Shown here: positions 14,429 to 22,943 of the stretch, piece by piece | Layout of the letters: every line of letters starts with the position of its first letter | How positions within the stretch are numbered: the first letter of the stretch is position 1 | Source of the DNA: a virus | Length of the DNA stretch: 64,000 nucleotides | IMG/VR virus record: IMGVR_UViG_3300010413_002638 | Span: 48,805-112,804 of that record | Strand: one strand, 5' to 3' | The notes under the pieces: model-generated | Seen by the model: only the letters and a program-made list of their open reading frames with translations | What the model was told of the DNA's origin: nothing | The model's database searches: none | Position numbers and translations under genes: made by a program

Positions 14429-15618
14429 AACTTTCACATTACGTAGTTCGTACTTTTTCTGGTGAACAAGATATACTTTTTCATACAGTCACAAGAAAAG
14501 TGCTGCTAGCAGATGCCGATGAGAAAACATTGGCAGAGAATTTCTTTTATGCTGGCCAAGAGAAACAAGCTGTCCTGGCGAAACTCGCACAACCACCGGA
14601 TGGTTGGTTTCACTTTCATTTATCTCCGACCTGGGAATGCAACCTTCGCTGTACACATTGCATGGTACGACATAGACTCATCAAAGATGACACCAATATT
14701 CTAGAGGTCGCACCAGTAATTCGTTTAGCACAACAAAGCAAACAACTATTCGACGTACGTCGAATGTCAGTGAACTTCTTCGGTGGCGAAAGCATGCTAG
14801 CCATCGATAAATGCAACGAAATCGTCGATGCGTTCAACGGGATTGATCTTGAACTGATGCACTTTCAGTTGTTCACGAACCTCACCATGGAACTAACCGA
14901 CAAGCATCTTGAATTCTTCCGGCAAGTCGATAGTATCGGCGTCAGCATAGACGGTCTGGAACAGATACACAATGCTCAGCGTATGCCGATTTCTCCCATG
15001 AATCCATTCGAAAAAACGATGCAAAATCTCAAAATATTGGTCAAGCAAGGCTGGAAAGAAAAAATCTCGATACAAGCCTGCCTAAGCGACCAACATAATA
15101 CACTAGATAATAGAGTTTCGTTCTACAGAACCATTCTGCAATTTGGCATTCGTCCACATAGGATTATGATTGGAACTATCGCTCCAACCAAGACCAATCC
15201 CACACCAGGCGACCATTACAAAAAAGGATTGCATCAAGTCAAATTGACTGACGGATTCTGTTGTAAGTATAGATTAAATAATCTGGTCATCGACAACACT
15301 GGGAATGTCTTCTCAGATTATTATTCATACACCAAAATAGGCACAGTGAATGATGACTTATTGATGCTATTGGGTGAAAAAGAAAAAATTACATTAGAAA
15401 CAGCCCCGGCTCTAAATGATCCAAAATGTCAGAAATGCCCAGCACTAGGCTTTTGTTGGGGCGGTTGCTCTGTCACAGAAAATGATGCACCACTTAGTAC
15501 ATATTGTAACCAAGACGGCATCATAGCTGTTATTGAAGAGGCAGCCAAGCTCGGCCAATTTAAGTTAGGAAATGAAAATGGCCTCCCCATCGACAGCCAA
15601 ACCCACTTATTTCACTGA
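14425..15618 (+). CDS. Radical SAM/SPASM enzyme next to Cys-rich small proteins
   Basis: 397 residues. C72-x3-C76-x2-C79 (CNLRCTHC) is the radical SAM 4Fe-4S site; FFGGES is the GGE-type SAM motif; VSIDG lies in strand 4. The C-terminal SPASM domain has CQKCPALGFCWGGC and a final YC, able to hold auxiliary clusters. This architecture is typical of peptide-modifying enzymes (sactionine, thioether, C-C crosslinks) and anaerobic sulfatase maturases. About 60 N-terminal residues before the barrel could be a peptide-recognition element. The start is TTG 14425, chosen because GGAGAAGG lies 5 bases upstream and TTGA overlaps the previous stop. It overlaps the first small-protein gene by 41 bases. 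Confidence 0.88.
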   Translation: MKLSHYVVRTFSGEQDILFHTVTRKVLLADADEKTLAENFFYAGQEKQAVLAKLAQPPDGWFHFHLSPTWECNLRCTHCMVRHRLIKDDTNILEVAPVIRLAQQSKQLFDVRRMSVNFFGGESMLAIDKCNEIVDAFNGIDLELMHFQLFTNLTMELTDKHLEFFRQVDSIGVSIDGLEQIHNAQRMPISPMNPFEKTMQNLKILVKQGWKEKISIQACLSDQHNTLDNRVSFYRTILQFGIRPHRIMIGTIAPTKTNPTPGDHYKKGLHQVKLTDGFCCKYRLNNLVIDNTGNVFSDYYSYTKIGTVNDDLLMLLGEKEKITLETAPALNDPKCQKCPALGFCWGGCSVTENDAPLSTYCNQDGIIAVIEEAAKLGQFKLGNENGLPIDSQTHLFH

Positions 15619-15850
15619 ACAAGAGAGAAAAGAGCTTGGGCTTCCCGATGACCACGATATAGCCGTACTGTTAGACAGATGTAAGGCAAATGATTTATCC
15701 CCATTTGCTGCCGCCACCAACTCGCTGGGATATGATGTAACCGGCGAGCCGTACTGTTATTGTGGTTTCTGCAAACCAGAGTCCGGGATCAACGGAACCT
15801 GTAATGGCCCCTCGGCGTCTTTATCTGATACAATACCAATCCCACTCTAG
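15578..15850 (+). CDS. Cys-rich small protein A, candidate RiPP precursor
   Basis: 90 residues. An N-terminal leader-like helical half (TEQERKELGLPDD ... LLDRC) is followed by a short Gly-rich turn and a Cys-rich C-terminal segment with C60, C62, C65 and C75, ending in a Ser/Pro-rich tail. Residues 9-83 match protein B at 70 of 75 positions. Placement directly after, and overlapping, a radical SAM/SPASM gene is the usual layout of a precursor peptide. A small zinc protein is the alternative, since C-x-C-x2-C-x9-C could bind metal. ATG 15578 has AGGA 8 bases upstream; ATG 15572 is too close. Confidence 0.75.
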   Translation: MASPSTAKPTYFTEQERKELGLPDDHDIAVLLDRCKANDLSPFAAATNSLGYDVTGEPYCYCGFCKPESGINGTCNGPSASLSDTIPIPL

Positions 15851-15858
15851 GAAAGAAA

Positions 15859-16134
15859 ATGACACAATCCCCTACAATCGGCAGGCCCACCTATTTCACT
15901 GAACAAGAGAGAAAAGAGCTTGGACTCCCTGACGACCAAGATATCGCCATAATGTTAGACAGATGCAAAGCAAAGGATTTGTCTCCCTTTGCCGCAGCTA
16001 CTAATTCACTAGGGTATGACGTAACCGGCGAGCCATATTGTTATTGTGGCTTCTGCAAACCAGAATCTGGAATCAACGGAACCTGTGATGGTCCTTCGGC
16101 ATCATTATCACATTCAGTAGCCGGGCCAGAATAA
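15859..16134 (+). CDS. Cys-rich small protein B, tandem paralogue of A
   Basis: 91 residues, a recent tandem duplicate of the preceding gene: differences within the aligned 75 residues are only His/Gln, Val/Ile, Leu/Met, Asn/Lys and Asn/Asp. The five cysteines (C36, C61, C63, C66, C76) are all kept, while the extreme N- and C-termini diverge. The DNA differs mainly at third codon positions, which argues for protein-level constraint. A strong AGGAAAG lies just before ATG 15859. Multiple near-identical precursors for one maturase are common in RiPP systems, but a product and cleavage site are not apparent. Confidence 0.75.
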   Translation: MTQSPTIGRPTYFTEQERKELGLPDDQDIAIMLDRCKAKDLSPFAAATNSLGYDVTGEPYCYCGFCKPESGINGTCDGPSASLSHSVAGPE

Positions 16135-16146
16135 AAAGTACACCCT

Positions 16147-17274
16147 GTGATACATTCCTATCTGGAATATTATTCTCATCCGACAATCAAAAATGCCAAA
16201 CGATTGTGGGAATCTATCAGAGAATATGACTATCACGAACCACTAGATGACCTAATCGCTGCTCGCAAAGTCATCAAGCCCAAACTACACTTAGCCGATC
16301 GCTACCTGTTCAGCAACGGAACAGTAGGCAAAACAAGAGCATACCTGATAGGACCGCACGCGGACTTCTGGATCAAACAAATAGAAGACTTCGTAAAATA
16401 TCGAACCACCAGATATATCAATATCCTAGATCTATTATCCTTCAACCACCACAAAATAGCTCGAATGCCCGAGCCGATCACAGACGACTCATATTATTAT
16501 ATTGCTGCAGCAGACTACCGCCAAATTGACAAATTCATACAGGAATTAGCAAGACTCGGTAATTACGGCTTCAACGCCGCGCCGAACACATGGTTATATC
16601 TGCTCAGCCTACCGGCATTTCGAGAATTTCTATCATCCCGCCAGATAATATGCTTATCGACCGGCTGGGACGGATTCTATAAACAACCGCCAACCAATAT
16701 CCATATGAACGATAATATGGTAAATTGGACAACCGGGATGAATTTCTATACCTGCCAGTACGGAACCAGACACTACCTACAAACATTCGCAATCGCACCA
16801 GAAGGCATCGTCAATCTGTTAAACCTGGCTTGCCAACCAGTCTTGCCAGTCGATGATCTCATGCAGATCTCTCCGGTAGTCAAACGTTGTCAGTGTGGAA
16901 GAAATTTTCGCGAAATCTCTTATTTTCCGCATTATATCTGGTTGCCCAAATCATCTGACGGTGAAATAATTTATGATCTACAGCTGGCCGACCACTTTAA
17001 AGCTTCTTATCTGAACTTACAATTTATTCAGATCGGCCAAACAATTGATGTCTTGTATATCTCTAACAGTAACAACGACCTGTTAGAACATGACCAAAAC
17101 ATCATCACCACATTTTTCGAAAGCCATGGATTGGAGACGGTGTTCAAACGTGATAAATATCGTAGTATCAATCGCAAGTACCATGTTTTTCTTAGAATAG
17201 CAGCACCAACCACTTACAAATCCTGGAATCTGGTATGCACCAATTCGCAACCGTCATCACAGCCGACCATATAG
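16147..17274 (+). CDS. PaaK/LuxE-like adenylate-forming enzyme
   Basis: 375 residues. SNGTVGKTRAYLIGPHADFW (56-75) resembles the ATP-binding SSGTTGKP...Y loop of phenylacetate-CoA-ligase-type ANL enzymes. Later, CQYGTRHY (203-210) and CQCGRNF (248-254) match the 'C.YG.YH' and 'C.CGR' landmarks of the PaaK group. The enzyme would activate a carboxylate as acyl-AMP; whether it ligates it to CoA, an amine or the small proteins nearby is unknown. Sequence between landmarks is divergent, so loss of activity cannot be excluded. The start is GTG 16147, 12 bases after the small protein B stop. It overlaps the next gene by 40 bases. Confidence 0.6.
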   Translation: MIHSYLEYYSHPTIKNAKRLWESIREYDYHEPLDDLIAARKVIKPKLHLADRYLFSNGTVGKTRAYLIGPHADFWIKQIEDFVKYRTTRYINILDLLSFNHHKIARMPEPITDDSYYYIAAADYRQIDKFIQELARLGNYGFNAAPNTWLYLLSLPAFREFLSSRQIICLSTGWDGFYKQPPTNIHMNDNMVNWTTGMNFYTCQYGTRHYLQTFAIAPEGIVNLLNLACQPVLPVDDLMQISPVVKRCQCGRNFREISYFPHYIWLPKSSDGEIIYDLQLADHFKASYLNLQFIQIGQTIDVLYISNSNNDLLEHDQNIITTFFESHGLETVFKRDKYRSINRKYHVFLRIAAPTTYKSWNLVCTNSQPSSQPTI

Positions 17275-18119
17275 ACAAGACGTTGGTGCTTCTTGAATCG
17301 CTCCGAACATTCAATGAAGCCGAATTACACGCACTAGTCATCGACTATAACCCGCGTATAATGGCCAGCGTCGATTTCGACCACTTGTACGTGCATGATC
17401 TCCAAGAATTACTAGGAGATAGAGATCACGGCGTTGTTGCCAGAATCATCGCCAACAAATATGCAAACTTGCGCGACGAATTACGCTGGGCACTCAAAGC
17501 CCCATTCATCAAAAGTTTACGCACAGAACATCCAGAAATCTGCTACGTCGATTGCGACCTATGCTTTTATGCCGACTACCAATTTCTGATGGATAAATTG
17601 GCTACCTCGGCTATCTTGCTCACGCCGCACTGGCGCGAAATAAACCCGATGACTATAGATTTCCGCTACAACTTCAAGCACGGAATCTATAATGCTGGCT
17701 TCGTCGGCTTCGGGAACGGGTGCGAAGAGATGCTCGATTGGTGGGAAGAAATGTGTGCTATCGAATGCACCAAATCCGATCGAGCCTTCACATACGTTGA
17801 CCAACGATATTTGGATCTGGTACCAATCTATTTCAACAATGTCGAAATCATACAACACTTTGGTTGTAATGTCGCAGCCTGGAACACCTCTTATCTCAAA
17901 CGTGAGGTGGTCGATGGAGAAACCTTAATCCAAGGCGAACCTATTATCTTTATCCATTACTCGCCAATCACCATCGATTATGTCGAGAATGGCAAAGATA
18001 ACGCTCTGTATGATTACTACAACCATTATCGACTAGCACTGCGACAAACCCGCAAGAAGCTGGTAGGATTGGGCCTAAAAGACTGCACATCCAAACCAGT
18101 CGAAGACCAAATATTGTAA
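17235..18119 (+). CDS. GT8-like nucleotide-sugar transferase, copy 1
   Basis: 294 residues. The N-terminus (FATVITADHIDKTLVLLESL) and the YVDCDLCFYADY motif with D106-x-D108 place it in the GT-A superfamily with a DxD near the family 8/77 type. YNAGFVGFG and a later HFGCNVAAWN ... IFIHYS segment match the acceptor-side blocks of these enzymes. It is cytoplasmic, without membrane segments. It is followed by a paralogue whose ATG overlaps its stop. Together they may add consecutive similar sugars. Confidence 0.8.
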   Translation: MHQFATVITADHIDKTLVLLESLRTFNEAELHALVIDYNPRIMASVDFDHLYVHDLQELLGDRDHGVVARIIANKYANLRDELRWALKAPFIKSLRTEHPEICYVDCDLCFYADYQFLMDKLATSAILLTPHWREINPMTIDFRYNFKHGIYNAGFVGFGNGCEEMLDWWEEMCAIECTKSDRAFTYVDQRYLDLVPIYFNNVEIIQHFGCNVAAWNTSYLKREVVDGETLIQGEPIIFIHYSPITIDYVENGKDNALYDYYNHYRLALRQTRKKLVGLGLKDCTSKPVEDQIL

Positions 18120-19009
18120 TGAACCACTTTTCGACTGTTATAACAGCGAACCACCTCGACAAAACCCTCGTATTGCTGGATTCACTCAACGAATTCGGTG
18201 AAGCAACATTACATACCCTCGTTGTTGATGAAATCCCAAACATCCAATTCACCAATCTAATCATTTACAGCCTCAAAGACCTAGCAAAGAAACAATTGGC
18301 CGCCAGAACACTGGCAATAAAACACGCAGAAGAACAAGATGAATTACGATGGGCACTAAAACCCACATTCATGCTACATCTAATGCAAGAATACACCAAG
18401 CTCTGTCACGTAGACGCAGACATCTGCTTCTATGATGAATACCAATTTCTATTCGACGAATTGAACGATTATCCGGTAATCCTCACGCCGCACTGGCGTC
18501 AGATATATCAATATGGGCCAGATTATATCCATAATTTCAGCGACGGCTTGTACAACGCTGGGTTCATTGGGTTTAGCAGAACGGAACACAAGGGCTCGAA
18601 TATGGTGTCAGGTATGAGAGCACTTCGATGGTGGTCGAAAATCTGTGCTAAAGAATGCACGCAATCATCCGAAAATCACACTTACACCGACCAACGATAC
18701 CTGGACCTATTCCCGATCTACTTCCGAGCTAAAGTATTGCGACATTATGGATGTAATGTGGCTGGTTGGAACGCTAGCTATCTACAACGAACCAAGGAAG
18801 ACGAACACATCCTCGTTCGTGGCATGCCACTTATCTTCATCCACTTCTCTGAAATTACAGAACGCACCATCGCGGACGGTCTAGATGATTTATTACGCGA
18901 GCCATACAGAAAATATCTAATCGCATTACAGAAAAAACGCCAGCAGTTGGCAAAAGCAAAACTCGGCATGTGTATTTCTAAACAACGATATCCTTCTCAG
19001 GCAATCTGA
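18119..19009 (+). CDS. GT8-like nucleotide-sugar transferase, copy 2
   Basis: 296 residues, a clear paralogue of the preceding gene: same N-terminal strand (FSTVITANHLDKTLVLLDSL), DELRWALKP block, HVDADICFYDEYQFL with D99-x-D101, LTPHWRQI, YNAGFIGF, DQRYLDL and CNVAGWNASYL. Divergence is much larger than between the two Cys-rich small proteins, so this duplication is older. An insertion after YNAGFIGFSR (about ten residues) distinguishes it from copy 1. Its 3' end overlaps the converging minus-strand gene by 32 bases, leaving no room for a terminator. Confidence 0.8.
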   Translation: MNHFSTVITANHLDKTLVLLDSLNEFGEATLHTLVVDEIPNIQFTNLIIYSLKDLAKKQLAARTLAIKHAEEQDELRWALKPTFMLHLMQEYTKLCHVDADICFYDEYQFLFDELNDYPVILTPHWRQIYQYGPDYIHNFSDGLYNAGFIGFSRTEHKGSNMVSGMRALRWWSKICAKECTQSSENHTYTDQRYLDLFPIYFRAKVLRHYGCNVAGWNASYLQRTKEDEHILVRGMPLIFIHFSEITERTIADGLDDLLREPYRKYLIALQKKRQQLAKAKLGMCISKQRYPSQAI

Positions 19010-20324
19010 AAGGGATTTTCTTCAAATAGTAGCTAGGCTTGTCGCGAAAAGCAGAAATAAATGCTGAAAACGACGACATTCCAGCAACAAAAACATCAGC
19101 ATCTATCATGCTTTTAGCTACCCTATATAATCGCGGATAGACCTGATCGCAAATTTTTACGTTTTCACCGACAAAATCACCCACTAGGTCATTCACAGGG
19201 CCTTGCGTGTAATAAACGACATTCAATCGTTTGCCAGGATGGTCATCTCTCACACGATCCAACACCCTATCATACTCGCTCTTGGGAATGATTCTGCCAC
19301 CATTATCATGTAGCCGACCACCACCACGCACATAGACAGCCACATTCAACACACCAGCCGTCGCCTCGAAATCAGACGCAAAAAAATTATAGAAATTAGT
19401 CCGTTTAATAAGAGATTCCCACAACCGCAAATTCTTTTGATACAAACCCGGTAGTGTATCACCCTGCTGCTCAGCTTCGAACAATTGCTTGAAACCAAAA
19501 AACGTTGACCTCCTAAGAATAACGCTAGTTCCAGACGGAAGCCCCCGCAAATATTGTCTCGCCAACGTAAGTGGCATACCCCACCACTTCATCTTCTCAT
19601 CTGGCGTGTAAATGTCGCAAGCTGGTTCCTCAATGCTGTGCTTATCGAAAAAATCCGCGAAATTGAAATAATAGTTAAACATCTCCTCGCCCCATTCATG
19701 CGGATAAAAGCCAGTATAATGATACCCAAGACCAAAAATATCCGCCAAAATAGGGCCACTCACAATATCATTAAATTGATGACCTATGCGGCCCCATTCC
19801 GGGAGCATCGACAACCATATATTCCTAGGGTTCGTAACGGGTGGTAAAAACTCCAACAACTCCGACTCATCAATCACCCTTAACAGTTCGCCCTGGCGCT
19901 GCTCGAATTCTTGTTCATCAACACCCACCATCAGTCTTTTACTATTGGGGCGCTTCAAAACGATCATACCGGGTATGATAGTAACAGAATCGACTTCTTC
20001 CAGCCGCCTAATTTCTAGAATATCCCGCCATCTTTCGACGCACCTGATTATTAGCAAGCACCCATTATCATTTAAGCGCGAGATTGCTGCATGAAAGTTG
20101 TCCTGCACGACCACATCATTCAACAAAATAAGATCATACTTTCTGGCACAACTTGCAAAGAAACTAGAAGCAGAACCGCGAAAATTACCACCGGCTGTCG
20201 GATGAACACCAGTTTTATCTGTCAAACTTATCCGACTAAATATCGCATCGTCACACCCCAGCTCTAAATAGGACGAAAAAGAATATCTGTCGGCTAAAGA
20301 GTTCAATAGTTGGGTTATATTCAT
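18978..20324 (-). CDS. Methyltransferase-like domain fused to GT11-like glycosyltransferase domain
   Basis: 448 residues in two parts. Residues 15-130 look like a Rossmann methyltransferase remnant (YLELGCDDAIFSRI, then ARKYDLILLNDVV and NDNGCLLIIRCVERW). Residues 165-448 resemble GT-B fucosyltransferase-like enzymes of the GT11/GT23 group: WGRIGHQFNDI, VAVYVRGGGRLHDN where VxxHxRRGD is usual, and VAGMSSFSAFIS near the end, the nucleotide-binding region. The canonical HxRRGD is altered, so donor specificity is uncertain. It is coupled by ATGA to the next upstream gene. Confidence 0.65.
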   Translation of the reverse strand: MNITQLLNSLADRYSFSSYLELGCDDAIFSRISLTDKTGVHPTAGGNFRGSASSFFASCARKYDLILLNDVVVQDNFHAAISRLNDNGCLLIIRCVERWRDILEIRRLEEVDSVTIIPGMIVLKRPNSKRLMVGVDEQEFEQRQGELLRVIDESELLEFLPPVTNPRNIWLSMLPEWGRIGHQFNDIVSGPILADIFGLGYHYTGFYPHEWGEEMFNYYFNFADFFDKHSIEEPACDIYTPDEKMKWWGMPLTLARQYLRGLPSGTSVILRRSTFFGFKQLFEAEQQGDTLPGLYQKNLRLWESLIKRTNFYNFFASDFEATAGVLNVAVYVRGGGRLHDNGGRIIPKSEYDRVLDRVRDDHPGKRLNVVYYTQGPVNDLVGDFVGENVKICDQVYPRLYRVAKSMIDADVFVAGMSSFSAFISAFRDKPSYYLKKIPFRLPEKDIVV

Positions 20325-21304
20325 AAGACACTTTTGATGATATCTGCGAATCTTTTTGCTAGATATTTTTTGTCGCGACCTTTCATTGCATTTTGGAAGG
20401 CCAGCACTCGCATTTCATCATATTCAGGATAATTGGCTAGTATGTCAGCTAATATTTTCTCCAAGTCCGAAAAATCAGTCTTACATACAACATACGGAAT
20501 ATCAGGCCAAGAAACGGCAAAAGAAGTATCTGGCTTAATTAGAACCGCTCCCACCAGAGCGGCCTCAAAATCTCGAAAACACGTAATATCATATCCCCAA
20601 GGAGATAAACATACCTTGCTTCGTGTCATTATATCGAAATATTCTTGAAAATCAACAAACGTATCGCTGGATGGTATGCGAACTCTAACATTATATCTAT
20701 CCCGCAAATCACAAACAGTATTCACCGCCACCTGGCGATGAAGGCGAGTTTCGGCATCTGGATAGAATTCGCCTATGTCGCCAAGCATCATAGATATATC
20801 CAATTCCTTTTGTTGATCCAACACAAAAGGTAGTTTCTGATAAATGGGACGTTGGAAATGTTCCCAAGATATAAGATTAGCAAAAACATGTATCTTATCA
20901 GAAAGATGACTCACGCGAGGCTGTCGCATTAACGTTGGTTCGCGATCAGCCATTATTGCAACATGCTTCTTATAGCAGTAAAATTCCTTATCATAGTCCA
21001 ATGGATCTACGAATTTGGACGTCTTCATCATTGCCTTGACATTGTCGCGTATTAAGAATTCGCGTAGATTCCACCAATTGATCTCCGGACCCAAATAGAG
21101 ATCATGTAAAATAGTGGGTTTATCGTCGTCCAGCACGCGACGCACATAATCGACGTCCCGTGAGCCCTGAACTAATTTGATATCGCCTGGGCCGTCCGTA
21201 AAGATGATGCCCAGGGCACGTAATTCATCCTCTAGGCGTAGCCAGCATTGCAAATGAAAATTGAAATATCTAGCACAATTTGGTTTAATATCGAGCTTGA
21301 TCAT
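20321..21304 (-). CDS. Glycosyltransferase, GT-B type (exostosin-like)
   Basis: 327 residues. The C-terminal half carries the GT-B nucleotide-sugar signature: DFQEYFDIMTRSKVCLSPWGYDITCFRDFEAALVGAVLIKP, in which a Glu/Asp after FRDFEA would contact the sugar nucleotide, as in exostosin-like and Glyco_trans_1_2 families. The N-terminal half is a poorly conserved acceptor domain. No membrane segment. It overlaps the fusion gene downstream by ATGA and abuts the actin-like gene upstream with no spacer. Confidence 0.7.
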   Translation of the reverse strand: MIKLDIKPNCARYFNFHLQCWLRLEDELRALGIIFTDGPGDIKLVQGSRDVDYVRRVLDDDKPTILHDLYLGPEINWWNLREFLIRDNVKAMMKTSKFVDPLDYDKEFYCYKKHVAIMADREPTLMRQPRVSHLSDKIHVFANLISWEHFQRPIYQKLPFVLDQQKELDISMMLGDIGEFYPDAETRLHRQVAVNTVCDLRDRYNVRVRIPSSDTFVDFQEYFDIMTRSKVCLSPWGYDITCFRDFEAALVGAVLIKPDTSFAVSWPDIPYVVCKTDFSDLEKILADILANYPEYDEMRVLAFQNAMKGRDKKYLAKRFADIIKSVL

Positions 21305-22402
21305 CTAATCGACTATGCCTTTTTCAGCTGCCTCCAAACAGCCCGTAGCCACGCAATATAATGGTATATCAGAACAAGTAATCGTACCAATATCGAAGGG
21401 TACGTCCAATTCGTCAAACTTCTTGGAAACTCGTTTTACAAATCCCTTTGGTGAGCTAGTTCCACCGGCCATATAGACATTAATAGCTTCCCCGTCCAAC
21501 CGTGCCTCGGATTCATTCTCCTCGAATCCCTTGATGATCCCGTCAATCACCGTGCTTATCAGCACATCATAATGTAGTACGATATCCAAGCCGATCCGGT
21601 CGTCTGGTTCTTTGCCCGGCGTCAAATCAACACTCATTTTCCGCTTAGACACCGTGGTCGGCGTTTCTTTGGCTGTTTTCTTGCGAATCTTAGACGCCAA
21701 AGCACTGTAGCCATGCCTGATTGCGACTTGCTCATCAATCCAATCACCAGCACCGACCCAGCAGAAAGAGAAGATCTCGAGCCCATATTTCACGTAGCTG
21801 ACAGTGACAGTCCCGGCACCCCACGATATACCGATACCAGTACCATCTTGACTCATATTAATAACAATAGCGTGTGATTCACGAATGGCCTTGCGTTGAA
21901 TCTTCGCCTTGGTTTCATAGCCATCAATCACGATATCAACGACCCGCTCATGGTAATCGATATTCAGATCTTTATTAAGAGCTGGGGCAGTGGTGCAATA
22001 ACAGACCTTCAATTGATCACTGAACTTGCCAACTTCGTTCTCGGCCATTTCCATTAATCCCTGAACAATACTGCCCAGAATGGTCATGGCTTCTTCATCG
22101 GCGGAAATGCCACCTTCGGCCATCGGTCGGCGAAGAGTGTCGTTTTTAGCGTAAGCAAATTCTTCGGCATCTTGGCCCAACACGACGGCTTGACCATCTG
22201 GCATTTCGACCCATCTGGCTGCTCGTTTGGTTCCGTCGCTGCGGATTTTGTTGGGGTCATCGAGCATGTTTTTGATGAAGGGAGTGGCTCGCTCGAAGGG
22301 CCAATATCCGTTAATTTCGCTAATATAATGGACTTGACCTTCGTCGTCGCGGTAGGCGAGCACTACGGTGCGGGTGCCAATATCGATACCCAATTGTTTC
22401 AT
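21305..22402 (-). CDS. Actin-like (MreB-related) ATPase
   Basis: 365 residues. Actin-fold landmarks: phosphate-1 loop LGIDIGTRT (4-12), phosphate-2 region GISWGAGTVTVSYV, an SFCWVGAGDWIDEQ block like the MreB GG-D-x-F/W-D-E, the adenosine motif VYMAGGTSSPKG and a C-terminal PLYCVATGCLEAA resembling the MreB ending. It would polymerise with ATP to position DNA, virions or envelope machinery. AGGAG lies 8 bases before ATG 22402, supporting this start. However, the frame continues open to 22849 through a coherent Pro-rich stretch, so an N-terminally extended form is possible. A membrane-protein gene precedes it. Confidence 0.8.
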   Translation of the reverse strand: MKQLGIDIGTRTVVLAYRDDEGQVHYISEINGYWPFERATPFIKNMLDDPNKIRSDGTKRAARWVEMPDGQAVVLGQDAEEFAYAKNDTLRRPMAEGGISADEEAMTILGSIVQGLMEMAENEVGKFSDQLKVCYCTTAPALNKDLNIDYHERVVDIVIDGYETKAKIQRKAIRESHAIVINMSQDGTGIGISWGAGTVTVSYVKYGLEIFSFCWVGAGDWIDEQVAIRHGYSALASKIRKKTAKETPTTVSKRKMSVDLTPGKEPDDRIGLDIVLHYDVLISTVIDGIIKGFEENESEARLDGEAINVYMAGGTSSPKGFVKRVSKKFDELDVPFDIGTITCSDIPLYCVATGCLEAAEKGIVD

Positions 22403-22678
22403 TATACATCTCCTGCCGGTGTAAACATCACCAAGTCTATATACCTGGTAATTCTGTGTTGTGGTTATATCCAGCAAAAGCCCCTCAACCTGAGGGACGG
22501 CGACGGGGAGGTCACTTTCTTCGACGACGGGCTCCGGGAGGGGTTCCGGTGATATCACAACTGGCACCGGCGTCGGCGGGACCGGGGTCGGCGGGGTCGT
22601 CGGGGGTGGCATCACTGACCTGACCACCTTCACTTCCTGTTTCGCCACTGTTTCCTTGTTGAATTTGTAAATCGTCAT
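22403..22678 (-). other. Proline-rich in-frame extension or overlapping reading frame upstream of the actin-like gene
   Basis: The actin-like frame has no stop for 149 codons upstream of its ATG. From ATG 22678 it reads as a believable polypeptide: MTIYKFNKETVAKQ, a run of Pro/Thr/Val-Pro repeats, an acidic PEPVVEES, then an ordered-looking end (LLLDITTTQNYQVYRLGDVY). Its 3' 109 bases are not covered by any other gene; its 5' part overlaps the membrane protein in another frame. No Shine-Dalgarno is seen before 22678. It may be an extended actin-like protein, a separate overlapping gene or chance. Confidence 0.4.
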
Positions 22679-22943
22679 CTGTACGAACTGCGGACCCGAA
22701 CCCGCCCCGTGGCCTTGGCGGTTTGAAGAGGTTGGGAGCGACGACTTCTGGTGGGAGTGGTTCGACTCTTCGAACCGTGATCGTTGAATCCTCTGTTGGA
22801 GATGAGACCGCAACTCCATCGCCAATTTTTTGCCGTTTGCTGAGAACATTCACCAGGGCCTCTAAAACATGGATAAGTCTAACTCCTAGATAGGCTAGAA
22901 CTCCAACAAAAGCAGCAGAAATGGCAACAAAAGTCCAAATCAT
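22512..22943 (-). CDS. Small membrane-anchored protein with disordered tail
   Basis: 143 residues. MIWTFVAISAAFVGVLAYLGV is a single N-terminal transmembrane segment, followed by an amphipathic helix (LIHVLEALVNVLSKRQ), then a Pro/Gly/Asp-rich disordered region and a basic RRRRK end. Most likely an inner-membrane protein with its tail in the cytoplasm. The position immediately before the actin-like ATPase suggests a membrane anchor for the filament, by analogy with cytoskeletal partners; this is inference. It overlaps the upstream glycosyltransferase by ATGA (22940-22943). The last third overlaps the Pro-rich frame. Confidence 0.6.
   Translation of the reverse strand: MIWTFVAISAAFVGVLAYLGVRLIHVLEALVNVLSKRQKIGDGVAVSSPTEDSTITVRRVEPLPPEVVAPNLFKPPRPRGGFGSAVRTDDDLQIQQGNSGETGSEGGQVSDATPDDPADPGPADAGASCDITGTPPGARRRRK

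Noticed and set aside
22403-22943. Rz/Rz1-like nested lysis genes
   Set aside because: An N-terminal membrane segment and an overlapping Pro-rich frame recall Rz/Rz1, but no lipobox Cys is seen in the inner frame, and no holin or endolysin is nearby.
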